Assembly (NCBI GenBank): GCA_046330415.1
Contig: JAXLSW010000007.1
Coordinates: 242,798-306,797, forward strand
Direction: 5' to 3'
DNA from: RHKX01 sp046330415
Lineage (GTDB): Bacteria > Actinomycetota > Thermoleophilia > Solirubrobacterales > 70-9
Length of the DNA: 64,000 bases
The notes below the pieces were generated by a model. The model was not told the origin of the DNA. It searched no databases and was given only the letters and a program-made list of their open reading frames with translations. Of the stretch, positions 27,841-35,483 are shown in pieces. Both the position numbers and the translations under genes were made by a program. Numbering within the stretch: the stretch's first letter is position 1; each line of letters begins with the position of its first letter.

Positions 27841-27903
27841 CGAGGGTGACGTTAACTGGCGACCGCACGATGCGCCGCCGTGACCGTGCCGGCGTAATTC
27901 GGC

Positions 27904-27954
27904 GGACGTGTCACCGAGAAGCGGGGATGAGGTCCACTTCCGGTCGACACGTCC
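27904..27954. other. Inverted repeat between DUF4267-like gene and hspR
   Basis: GGACGTGTC (27904-27912) and GACACGTCC (27946-27954) are perfect 9-base inverted repeats 33 bases apart. A second pair (CCGAGAA at 27914-27920, TTCTCGG at 27969-27975) lies just inside and outside. The region is downstream of hspR on the minus strand and upstream of the DUF4267-like gene. Role unknown. Confidence 0.35.
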
Positions 27955-27999
27955 GGTGTCGGGACCGTTTCTCGGCGGGCCGCCCGTCGCGGAGCGAGT

Positions 28000-28500
28000 T
28001 CAGGCGCCGGGACCGCGCGAGCGGCGATCCTCGATGGGGATCCGCACGGTCGGCGACGGGATGTCCTTCGACTCGTACGCGCCGTAGGGGACCAGCTCGG
28101 CGCGAAGCGAGCGGCGCGCCTGCTCGATCTGCGCCGTCATGTGCCGCTCCATCTCCTCTGTGCGCTCGCGCATCGCTCGCAGCTCCGCACGCATCTCCTC
28201 GAGCCGGTCCTCGAGCTCGAGGACCGTCTCGACCCCGGCCAGGTTGAGCCCCTGCTCGCCGGTCATCTCCTGGATGCGCCGCAGCCGCTCGACGTCCTCG
28301 TGGGAGTAGAGCCGCGTGTTCTTGGGCGAGCGCTTCGGCTGGATCAGCCCGCGCGCCTCGTACATCCGCAGCGTCTGCGGATGCATCTCCGCGAGCTCGG
28401 CCGCCACCGAGATCATGAACACGCCGCGTTCGCGGTCGATCTCGGTCTCGACCCGGGTTGTCCGGACGACATGGGTGCGACGCGAGCCCGAGGTGCTCAT
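28000..28500 (-). CDS. hspR: HspR, MerR-family heat-shock repressor
   Basis: A 166-residue repressor. The MerR helix-turn-helix lies at about 30-65 (MISVAAELAEMHPQTLRMYE, then RGLIQPKRSPKNTRLYS). A long charged coiled coil follows (about 85-125) that in this family mediates dimerisation. HspR works with DnaK as co-repressor on HAIR operators and closes the feedback loop on the dnaK operon it ends. Its ATG overlaps the dnaJ stop by one base (TGATG). The family's C-terminal hydrophobic end differs here, finishing with an Arg/Pro-rich tail. Confidence 0.92.
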   Translation of the reverse strand: MSTSGSRRTHVVRTTRVETEIDRERGVFMISVAAELAEMHPQTLRMYEARGLIQPKRSPKNTRLYSHEDVERLRRIQEMTGEQGLNLAGVETVLELEDRLEEMRAELRAMRERTEEMERHMTAQIEQARRSLRAELVPYGAYESKDIPSPTVRIPIEDRRSRGPGA

Positions 28501-29624
28501 CACGCGCCAACCTTCTCCGACTCATCGGCGGATCCGGCGCGGCGCCGCGCATCGCGGAGGATGCGCTCGCGCGGGTCGGCGCCGTCGAGGCTTCGCGAGA
28601 GCTCGTCGAGCGCCTCGCGCTGCTTGCGGTCGAGCTCGGTCGGGATCTGGATCTCGAAGCGGTAGTAGATGTCGCCTCGGCCGCTGGCGTTCGTCCGCGG
28701 CGGTCCCTCGCCGCGAAGCCGGTGCACCGTTCCGTGCTGGGTGCCGGGGGCGATCCTGATCCGCTTCGTCCCCCGCAGGGTGGGCACCTCGACGTTGGCG
28801 CCGCCGATCGCCTCCGCGACTGTGATCGGCACCTTGACCTCGAGGTTGCCGTCGGCGCGGCGGGCGAACACCGGTGAGGAAGCGACGCGCGTGGTCACGA
28901 AGAGGTCGCCCGAGGGTCCGCCGAGCGGCCCGTCCTCGCCCTTGCCGGCGAGCCGGATCCTGGTCCCGTCCTTGACCCCGGCCGGGACGTTGACGCGATA
29001 GCGCTTGCGCTGCTTGGTGACGCCGCTGCCCCGGCACTCCGGGCACGGCGACTCGACGACCTGCCCGCGGCCGCCGCACTGGGGACATGGCTGGGAGATG
29101 GAGAAGAAGCCCTGGCTCTGCGCGTCGATGCCGCTGCCCTCGCAGCGGGGGCAGGTGACCGGCCGGGTGCCGGGTGCGGCGCCATCGCCGCCGCAGGTCC
29201 CGCAGCGGGACTGCTTGAGCACCGTGACGGGGATCTGCGCGCCCTCCATCGCCTGCTCGAAGGTGAGCCTGATCTCGGTCTCCAGGTCGCGCCCGCGCTG
29301 CGGCTCTGGACCGCCGCGGCCACGGCCGAAGATGCTGGAGAAGATGTCGCCGACGTCGCCGACGTTGAACCCGGCGGGCCCGGCGCCGGCACCGCCGCGG
29401 CCGAAGCCGAACATGCCGCCGGAGTCGTAGGCCTTGCGCTTCTCGGGGTCCTTGAGCGTGTCGTAGGCCTGGCCGATCTCCTTGAACCGCTCCTCGGCCT
29501 TCGGGTCGTCGGGGTTGCGGTCGGGGTGGTAGTCGCGGGCCAGCTTGCGGTAGGCCTTCTTGATCTCCTCGTCGGTCGCCTTCTTGTCGACGCCGAGGAC
29601 CTCGTATGGGTCACGGGTTGGCAT
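28500..29624 (-). CDS. dnaJ: DnaJ co-chaperone (type I Hsp40)
   Basis: A 374-residue type I Hsp40. The J domain has HPD in DYHPDRNPDD. A Gly/Phe linker (about 72-105) follows. The zinc-finger region has four CxxCxGxG-type repeats (CGTCGGDG, CPRCEGSG, CPQCGGRG, CPECRGSG). Two C-terminal substrate-binding domains end the protein. It stimulates DnaK ATPase and delivers clients. Nine bases separate it from grpE. This is the first of the operon's two co-chaperone genes to overlap hspR. Confidence 0.96.
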   Translation of the reverse strand: MPTRDPYEVLGVDKKATDEEIKKAYRKLARDYHPDRNPDDPKAEERFKEIGQAYDTLKDPEKRKAYDSGGMFGFGRGGAGAGPAGFNVGDVGDIFSSIFGRGRGGPEPQRGRDLETEIRLTFEQAMEGAQIPVTVLKQSRCGTCGGDGAAPGTRPVTCPRCEGSGIDAQSQGFFSISQPCPQCGGRGQVVESPCPECRGSGVTKQRKRYRVNVPAGVKDGTRIRLAGKGEDGPLGGPSGDLFVTTRVASSPVFARRADGNLEVKVPITVAEAIGGANVEVPTLRGTKRIRIAPGTQHGTVHRLRGEGPPRTNASGRGDIYYRFEIQIPTELDRKQREALDELSRSLDGADPRERILRDARRRAGSADESEKVGA

Positions 29625-29633
29625 CGGCGCCTC

Positions 29634-30275
29634 CTATCCGCTCACCACGACGCGCGCCGGCCGGATCACCTGCTCGTCGACCTTGTAGCCGAGCTCGAGT
29701 GTCTCCAGGACGGTGCCGGGCTCGACGCCCTCCGCCGGGGCGGTCGAGACCGCCTCGTGAAGCATCGGGTCGAACTTCGCTCCGGCCGGATCGAAGGCGT
29801 TCACGCCGCTGCGCTCGAGCGCGCTTCGCAGCTCGCCGTAGACGAGCACGAAGCCCTTCGTCATCCCGTCGGCGTGATCGCCGTCGGCCGGGTCGACCCC
29901 AGCGGCCGCCAGCGCCCGCTGCAGGTTGTCGATCGCCGGCAGCAGGTTGCGGGCGATCGCCGCCCGGCCCCGCTGCTCGGCCTCCTGCGCCTGCGTCGCG
30001 GCACGGCGCTTGTAGTTCTCGAAGTCCGCCCGGGTCCGCTGCGCCAGCTCCAGGTACTCGGCCCGCTCGCGCAGGGCGTCGGCCAGCGGGTCGGCCTCGA
30101 GGACCTCGACCTCGGCCTCCGCCTCGGCGACGTGACCCTCGCCTTCGGCGCCGGCCTCGCCGTCCACGACCTCCTCCTCGACGACCTCGGCGTCGACGAC
30201 CTCAGGCTCCGACGAGGCGGCCGCAGCCGCCTCGTCGTTCCCCGGGGTCTCCTGAGCTCTTTCGTGCGAGCTCAT
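29634..30275 (-). CDS. grpE: GrpE nucleotide exchange factor
   Basis: A 213-residue DnaK nucleotide exchange factor. The coiled coil (about 60-110; ERAEYLELAQRTRADFENYKRR) and the C-terminal beta domain (KFDPMLHEAV, GTVLETLELGYKVDEQVIRPA) match the family. The acidic N-terminal tail (about 12-60) is unusually Glu/Val/Ala-rich. It contains EVVDAEVVEE, which is also found at the C-terminal tail of DnaK and is encoded by an identical 32-base segment. Two bases separate it from dnaK. Confidence 0.95.
   Translation of the reverse strand: MSSHERAQETPGNDEAAAAASSEPEVVDAEVVEEEVVDGEAGAEGEGHVAEAEAEVEVLEADPLADALRERAEYLELAQRTRADFENYKRRAATQAQEAEQRGRAAIARNLLPAIDNLQRALAAAGVDPADGDHADGMTKGFVLVYGELRSALERSGVNAFDPAGAKFDPMLHEAVSTAPAEGVEPGTVLETLELGYKVDEQVIRPARVVVSG
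30172..30203 (-). repeat. 32-bp direct repeat, copy in grpE
   Basis: Identical over 32 bases to 30285-30316 in dnaK and in the same coding frame. Both encode EVVDAEVVEE-type acidic residues. The copies are 113 bases apart. Confidence 0.85.
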
Positions 30276-30277
30276 GG

Positions 30278-32176
30278 CTACTTGTCCTCCTCGACGACCT
30301 CGGCGTCGACGACCTCCTCCTCGGGGTCACCCCCGTTGGTGGAGGAGCCGCCCTCGCCGCCCTCGCCGCTCGGGCCCTGAGCCTGGGCGTTCGCGTAGAT
30401 CTGCTCGGACACCTTGTGGAAGGCGGCCTCGAGCGCGGCGGTCTTCGCCTTGATCTCGTCGGGATCGGCCGAGTTGAGGACGCCCTTCAGGTCCTCGAGC
30501 GCGGAGGTGACCTCCGCCTTGGCGGACTCGTCGATCTGCTCGCCGAGCTCCTCCAGCTGCTTCTCGCCCTGGTAGACGGCCTGCTCGGCGACGTTGCGGG
30601 CCTCGGCCAGCTCCTTCGCCTTGCGGTCCTCGTCGGCGTGCGACTCGGCGTCGTTGACCATCTGCTGGACCTCGTCGTCGGAGAGGCCGGAGCCGCCCTT
30701 GATCTCGATGGTCTGCTCCTTGCCGGTCCCCTGATCCTTGGCGGAGACGTTGAGGATGCCGTTCGCGTCGATGTCGAACGTGACCTCGATCTGCGGCATG
30801 CCGCGCGGGGCCGGCGGGATGCCGGTGAGCTGGAACTTGCCCAGCGACTTGTTGCCGGCCGCCATCTCGCGCTCACCCTGGAGCACGTGGACCTCGACCT
30901 GCGTCTGGTTGTCGTCGGCGGTCGAGAACGTCTCCGATCGCTTGGTCGGGATCGTCGTGTTGCGCTCGATGAGCTTGGTCATCACGCCGCCCTTTGTCTC
31001 GATGCCGAGGGTGAGCGGGGTGACGTCGAGCAGGAGCACGTCCTTGACGTCGCCCGCGAGCACGCCGGCCTGGATCGCGGCGCCGACGGCGACGACCTCG
31101 TCCGGGTTGACGCCCTTGTGCGGGTCCTTGCCGGTCAGCTCCTTGACCTTCTCCTGGACCGCGGGGCTGCGGGTCATGCCGCCGACCATGACGACGTGGT
31201 CGACGTTCGTGTCGGCGTCGGCAAGCGCCTGCTTGACCGGCGCGACGACGCGGTCGAGGAGGTCGCCGGTGAGCTCGTTGAGCTTCGCCCGCGAGAGCTT
31301 CATCTCGAGGTGACGGGGCTGACCCTCCACCGCGGTGATGAACGGCAGGTTGATCTGCGTCTCCTGCGTGGTGGAGAGCTCGATCTTCGCCTTCTCCGCG
31401 GCCTCGTAGAGGCGCTGCAGGGAGTTCTTGTCCGCGGCCAGGTCGATGCCCTGGTCCTTCTTGAACTCCGCGACGAGCCAGTTGACGATCGCGGCATCCC
31501 AGTTGTCACCGCCGAGGTGGTTGTCACCCGCGGTCGACTTGACCTCGAAGACGCCGTCGCCGATCTCGAGCACCGACACGTCGAAGGTGCCGCCGCCGAG
31601 GTCGAAGACGAGGATCGTCTGGTCCGTTCCCTCCTTGTCGAGGCCGTAGGCCAGCGACGCGGCGGTCGGCTCGTTGATGATGCGCTTGACGTCGAGGCCG
31701 GCGATCTTGCCGGCGTCCTTGGTGGCCTGGCGCTGGTCGTCGTTGAAGTAGGCGGGGACGGTGATCACCGCGCCGTCGACCGTCTCGCCGAGCTTGGCCT
31801 CGGCGTCGGTCTTGATCTTCTGCAGGATCATCGCCGAGATCTCCGGCGGCGAGTACTGCTCGTCGCCGATGCGAACGCGGACGTCGCCGTTGGGTCCCGG
31901 TTCGACGTCGTAGGGGACGATCCGCTCCTCCTCCTTGACCTCAGCCTCCTTGCGACCCATGAAGCGCTTGATCGAGTAGACGGTGCGCTCGGGGTTCATC
32001 ACCGACTGCCGCTTGGCGACGGTGCCGACGAGCCGCTCGCCGGAGTCGGTGAAAGCTACGACGGAGGGGGTGGTGCGACCGCCCTCCGAGTTCTCGAGGA
32101 CGGTCGGCTCGCCGCCCTCCATGACCGCGAAGCACGAGTTGGTCGTGCCGAGGTCGATTCCGATGGTCTTGCCCAT
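30278..32176 (-). CDS. dnaK: DnaK (Hsp70)
   Basis: A 632-residue Hsp70. It starts with the signature IGIDLGTTNS, then IINEPTAASLAYGLDK and the DLGGGTFDVSVLEIGDG phosphate loop. The interdomain linker and substrate domain follow (DVLLLDVTPLTLGIET). A disordered acidic tail ends the protein. The tail carries EEEVVDAEVVEEDK, whose coding DNA is duplicated in the N-terminal part of grpE. Binds and releases exposed hydrophobic segments under DnaJ and GrpE control; co-represses with HspR. First gene of the four-gene operon. Confidence 0.98.
   Translation of the reverse strand: MGKTIGIDLGTTNSCFAVMEGGEPTVLENSEGGRTTPSVVAFTDSGERLVGTVAKRQSVMNPERTVYSIKRFMGRKEAEVKEEERIVPYDVEPGPNGDVRVRIGDEQYSPPEISAMILQKIKTDAEAKLGETVDGAVITVPAYFNDDQRQATKDAGKIAGLDVKRIINEPTAASLAYGLDKEGTDQTILVFDLGGGTFDVSVLEIGDGVFEVKSTAGDNHLGGDNWDAAIVNWLVAEFKKDQGIDLAADKNSLQRLYEAAEKAKIELSTTQETQINLPFITAVEGQPRHLEMKLSRAKLNELTGDLLDRVVAPVKQALADADTNVDHVVMVGGMTRSPAVQEKVKELTGKDPHKGVNPDEVVAVGAAIQAGVLAGDVKDVLLLDVTPLTLGIETKGGVMTKLIERNTTIPTKRSETFSTADDNQTQVEVHVLQGEREMAAGNKSLGKFQLTGIPPAPRGMPQIEVTFDIDANGILNVSAKDQGTGKEQTIEIKGGSGLSDDEVQQMVNDAESHADEDRKAKELAEARNVAEQAVYQGEKQLEELGEQIDESAKAEVTSALEDLKGVLNSADPDEIKAKTAALEAAFHKVSEQIYANAQAQGPSGEGGEGGSSTNGGDPEEEVVDAEVVEEDK
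30285..30316 (-). repeat. 32-bp direct repeat, copy in dnaK
   Basis: Partner of the grpE copy at 30172-30203. It encodes the acidic end of DnaK just before the stop codon. Confidence 0.85.
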
Positions 32177-32253
32177 GGTTCTCAGTTCCTCTCGTTGGCT
32201 GTGTGAGTGAAAGCGTCTGCTTTAGCTTGCGAGCAGACGAAAATCTGAGTCGC

Positions 32254-32281
32254 AGCGTAGCAGATATATGGAGTCTCACAA
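32254..32281 (-). promoter_or_regulatory. Candidate dnaK promoter
   Basis: On the minus strand: -35 TTGTGA (32276-32281), a 16-base spacer, and -10 TACGCT (32254-32259). This gives a leader of about 70 bases before the dnaK ATG. An inverted repeat, GGCTTG-AG-CAAGCC (32296-32309), sits just upstream of the -35. It contains a CTTGAG half-site like that of HAIR but lacks the consensus spacing. Confidence 0.45.
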
Positions 32282-32385
32282 AATGGACGTAGAACGGCTT
32301 GAGCAAGCCGAAAGCGCCCGACAGGACAGGTGCCCGCGGACGGTGAAGAGACGGTTGGGAAGTGAGCTTCCGCGCAGCCGCCGCG

Positions 32386-32784
32386 TCAGCGGCCGGCCTC
32401 GCGGGCGACGAAGTTGGCGACGATCTCGACCTCGGAGGCCTGCAGGATGCCCGCGGGCATCGCGCCGTCTCCCAAGCCGTTCTTGATCGCGTTCTCCACG
32501 CGTCCCTGCATCGCCTCGACCGCCTGGTCGTCCTGAGCGGGGCCCGCGGCACCGGCGAGCCGATCGTCGAGGTCGGGTCCGACGACACCGTCGGTGCCCG
32601 CCCGAGCCAGTGTGTGGCAGGAGCCGCAGTTGGTCTGGAAGAGCTCGCGCGCGTAGTCGTCGGAGGCGGCGACCGCGTCGGAGGACGAGTCCATCGAGCC
32701 GTCCTTGTCGTAAACCCACAGCGGGATGATCACGACGAGCACGAGGGCGAGGAGGCCGAATGCGATGAAGGTCTTCTTGTTCAT
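32386..32784 (-). CDS. Membrane-anchored cytochrome c
   Basis: A 132-residue protein. One N-terminal membrane helix (FIAFGLLALVLVVIIPLWVY, residues about 6-25) is followed by a class I cytochrome c domain. The heme motif CGSCH lies near residue 53, and the likely axial Met is in GAMPAG near 109. The domain faces the outside of the membrane and would carry one electron between a quinol-oxidising complex and an oxidase. No respiratory complex gene is adjacent. It is co-directional with dnaK, with about 209 bases between them. Confidence 0.88.
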   Translation of the reverse strand: MNKKTFIAFGLLALVLVVIIPLWVYDKDGSMDSSSDAVAASDDYARELFQTNCGSCHTLARAGTDGVVGPDLDDRLAGAAGPAQDDQAVEAMQGRVENAIKNGLGDGAMPAGILQASEVEIVANFVAREAGR

Positions 32785-32838
32785 GTGCCTGAAGCGCCGG
32801 CTACCCGGCGCGGCGCGGATACTACCTGCGCAGCCCGC

Positions 32839-33633
32839 TCAGATGACTGGCTCGACCAGCCCCTCGCGCTTGGCCACGCACATCCGCGCCAGCGCGCATT
32901 CCCCGCAGCGCGGCCTGGGACGGCAGATGGAGCGGCCGTGGGCGATCAGGTTGAGGTGCAGCTCGTAGGCATCGGCCGGGTCCGTGATGGCCAGCATCTC
33001 GTCGTGCGCACCCTCGAAGGAGATCTTCGGCGGGAACAGCCCGAGCCTGCCGCCGACCCGGTAGACGTGGGTGTCGACGGGGATCTCGGGGCGGTCGAGG
33101 CCGAAGATCATCACGCAGGCGGCGGTCTTGCGGCCGACGCCGGGAAGGTTCGTCAGGTAGTCGATGACCTCCTGCCGCGGCGCCTCCCTGATCCAGTCGA
33201 GCGAGGCCTCGGGATCGTCCCCGCCGAGCTCGCGAAGGACCTCCTGGATCCGCGGCGCCTTCGTGTTGGCGAGCCCGCCCGGCCGGATCGCCTCGATCAC
33301 CTCCTCGACCGGCGCGTCGCGGACGGCGGCCCAGCCGTCGAAGCGGTCGCGCAGGCGCCGGTAGGCGACATCGCGGTTGTTGTCGTTGGTGTTCTGGGAG
33401 AGGATCGTCAGAACGAGCTCGTGCACCGGGTCGTCATGGGGGTCGTTGCGGCGGGAGCCGTAGAGCTCGCGCAGGCGGTCGCGGATCGCCCGCACCCGGG
33501 CCTTCGAGGGACGCTTCCAGCCCTTCGGCACCGGGAAGCGGGGGCGGCGGTCGAGCTCCCCGACGTCGTCTCCCGCAGCACCGGCCGGACCGCCGCGACC
33601 GCGCGCGTAACCGCGCTCGCCACCGCCGCTCAC
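32839..33633 (-). CDS. nth: Endonuclease III (DNA glycosylase/AP lyase)
   Basis: A 264-residue base-excision repair enzyme. The helix-hairpin-helix is LPGVGRKTA with the catalytic Lys. The catalytic Asp is in VDTHVYRV. A C-terminal 4Fe-4S cluster loop has spacing C-x6-C-x2-C-x5-C (CRPRPRCGECALARMC). It removes oxidised pyrimidines. The GTG start overlaps the PfkB kinase stop by three bases, so the first about 45 residues (Gly/Arg-rich) precede the conserved fold; a later start is possible. Confidence 0.93.
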   Translation of the reverse strand: MSGGGERGYARGRGGPAGAAGDDVGELDRRPRFPVPKGWKRPSKARVRAIRDRLRELYGSRRNDPHDDPVHELVLTILSQNTNDNNRDVAYRRLRDRFDGWAAVRDAPVEEVIEAIRPGGLANTKAPRIQEVLRELGGDDPEASLDWIREAPRQEVIDYLTNLPGVGRKTAACVMIFGLDRPEIPVDTHVYRVGGRLGLFPPKISFEGAHDEMLAITDPADAYELHLNLIAHGRSICRPRPRCGECALARMCVAKREGLVEPVI

Positions 33634-34559
33634 GACTCGAACGCCCCGAGCCTGCCGCACGCCTCGGCGCCGGCCGCGGCGGCCAGCCCGAGCGCGGGCT
33701 CGATCGCGCTCCGTTCCCAACCGCTGCGTAGGAGCTCGGCCGCGAGGACTCCCATGAAGACGTCGCCAGCCCCCAGCGGGCTGACCATCTCGACCGGGGG
33801 AGGATCGAGGTCGGCGGTGCAAGTGCCGCGGGCGGCGAGCGGGTCCGGACCGGCGGTGACGACGACCAGCTCTGGTCCCAGGGCGAGCAGGGCATCGGCC
33901 GCCTCGGCGGCATCGGCGCGCGGGCGTCCCGTGATCCATCGGGCCTCGTCGCGGTTGCACTTGAGGAGCCTCGCGCCCTCGGCCATCTCGATGCAGCGCT
34001 CGCGGGCGACGTCGAGGTCGGCCCACCGCCCCGGCCTCAGGTTCGGGTCGAAGAGGAGCGGAACCCGCGCGGCGAGCGCCGCGTCGCGGACCGCGCGGGT
34101 GACCCCCAGCGACGAGTCGGCGACGCAGGTGTTGGAGCCGAAGCAGACGGCCCCGGCGGAACCGGCGAACTCGGCGATCTCGGTCTCGCGCCCGGCGAGG
34201 CTGGCGACCGCGGCGTCGATTCCGGCGCCGTGGATGTCGAAGCTCGGCTCGAGCTGCTCGTCGAGGGTCGCGAACGCGAACGCCGTGGGGACGTCCGCCA
34301 GCTCCGCCTGGAAGCGCAGATCGATCCCCTCGGCTGCGAGCCGCTCGCGCAGGAACCGGCCCCAGGGGTCGTCGCCGGCTCCCCCGGCGAGCGCGACCTC
34401 GGCGCCCGCTCGCCTCGCCGCCAGCGCGACGTTGGAGAGGGCGCCGCCGAATCGCACCTCGAAGCGCGCCGCGCCGGCGTCGCCGGTGATCGGATCAGGG
34501 CAGATCAGGTCGACGAGCGCCTCACCGAGGCAGACCAGAGGAGCGCTCCCGTGGGTCAT
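33630..34559 (-). CDS. PfkB-family sugar kinase
   Basis: A 309-residue ribokinase-fold kinase. The N-terminal GGALSNVALAARRAGA is the sugar-binding strand region. The C-terminal catalytic motif is PLGAGDVFMG, where GAGD contains the base Asp. Fructokinase is the most common role for this subfamily (CLGEALVDLI opening), but the substrate is not certain. ATG 34557-34559 is chosen because upstream codons read as the opposite-strand hydrolase. A TATCCT -10-like box ends eight bases before the start and overlaps the -10 of the divergent gene. Confidence 0.88.
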   Translation of the reverse strand: MTHGSAPLVCLGEALVDLICPDPITGDAGAARFEVRFGGALSNVALAARRAGAEVALAGGAGDDPWGRFLRERLAAEGIDLRFQAELADVPTAFAFATLDEQLEPSFDIHGAGIDAAVASLAGRETEIAEFAGSAGAVCFGSNTCVADSSLGVTRAVRDAALAARVPLLFDPNLRPGRWADLDVARERCIEMAEGARLLKCNRDEARWITGRPRADAAEAADALLALGPELVVVTAGPDPLAARGTCTADLDPPPVEMVSPLGAGDVFMGVLAAELLRSGWERSAIEPALGLAAAAGAEACGRLGAFES

Positions 34560-34567
34560 CGCAGGCG

Positions 34568-34577
34568 AGGATAGGTT
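34568..34577. promoter_or_regulatory. Overlapping divergent -10 boxes
   Basis: AGGATAGGTT contains TATCCT read on the minus strand (34568-34573; eight bases from the kinase ATG) and TAGGTT on the plus strand (34572-34577; seven bases from the hydrolase ATG). The two genes are only 25 bases apart. The -35 regions would lie inside the opposite coding regions. Confidence 0.5.
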
Positions 34578-34584
34578 CTGCCGC

Positions 34585-35451
34585 ATGACGAAAGAGGCAG
34601 AGGGCGAGGCAGAGGGCGAACTCGCCGCCGCGATCACCGAGCGGACGATCACGGTCGGCGGCATCGACGTCTTCGTCCGCGAGCGGCCCGGCGACGGTGC
34701 GCCGGCGGTCTTCGTGCACGGCAACCCGACCAGCTCCTGGGACTGGCTCCCGTTCCTGGAGCGGATGCGCGGCCCGGCGCTCGCCTTCGACCTACCGGGC
34801 TTCGGGCGCTCCGACCACCCCCCGGCCGGTGCGTTCGACCATTCGCTCGGCGGTTACGCCGACTTCGTCGAGCGGCTGCTCGAGCAGGAGATCGACGGTC
34901 CCTATCGGCTCGTCGTCCACGACTGGGGAGGGATCGCCCTCGCCGCCGCGCAGCGGAACCCGGAGCGCGTCGAGCGCCTCGTCGTCATGGACGCCGTCCC
35001 CTTCAACGCCGACTACCGGTGGCATTGGATCGGGCGGCTGTGGCGACGCCGCCGCGTCGGCGAGGCCCTCATCGCCATGACCTCCAAGCACGGGGTGCGC
35101 CAGCTCCTGCGGCTCGCCCGGCCTGGGCGCAAGCCGATGCCAGAGGCGATGATCGAGGAGATCTGGTCGTGCTGGGACGAGGGGATGGCCCGGGCGGTCC
35201 TCGCCCTCTACCGATCCGCCGATCCCGAGGTGCTCGCGGCCACCGGAGCGCGGATCGGCGAGATCACCTGCCCGGCGCTCGTCCTTTGGGCGACCGAGGA
35301 TCCCTACATCGGGGTCGAGCAGGGCCGGTGGTACGCGGCCGCGCTTCCCGGCGCCGAGCTCGAGCTCGTCGAGGGCGCCGGCCATTGGCTCTGGATCGAT
35401 CGTCCCGACGTGGTCGACCGGGTCGTCGGCTACCTCGAGCCTCCCGGCTGA
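34585..35451 (+). CDS. Alpha/beta hydrolase, haloalkane-dehalogenase type (Asp nucleophile)
   Basis: A 288-residue hydrolase with the same architecture as the one at 18404. The oxyanion motif is VFVHGNPTSSWDW. The nucleophile elbow is VVHDWGGIA with Asp. The second acidic residue is near WATEDPYIG and the catalytic His is in GAGHWLWIDRP. The HDWG and GNPTSS-W motifs place it closer to true haloalkane dehalogenases than the first copy. A Glu/Ala-rich N-terminal extension (about 12 residues) is unusual. Activity on halogenated substrates is inferred from family only. Confidence 0.87.
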   Translation: MTKEAEGEAEGELAAAITERTITVGGIDVFVRERPGDGAPAVFVHGNPTSSWDWLPFLERMRGPALAFDLPGFGRSDHPPAGAFDHSLGGYADFVERLLEQEIDGPYRLVVHDWGGIALAAAQRNPERVERLVVMDAVPFNADYRWHWIGRLWRRRRVGEALIAMTSKHGVRQLLRLARPGRKPMPEAMIEEIWSCWDEGMARAVLALYRSADPEVLAATGARIGEITCPALVLWATEDPYIGVEQGRWYAAALPGAELELVEGAGHWLWIDRPDVVDRVVGYLEPPG

Positions 35452-35483
35452 CCGGTAACCGGTTCTTTACAATCGCGAACCGC

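Noticed and set aside
29606..32206. An 866-codon plus-strand open frame opposite dnaK and grpE
   Set aside because: Complementary to two highly conserved genes; no motifs and extreme Arg/Leu/Gly bias.
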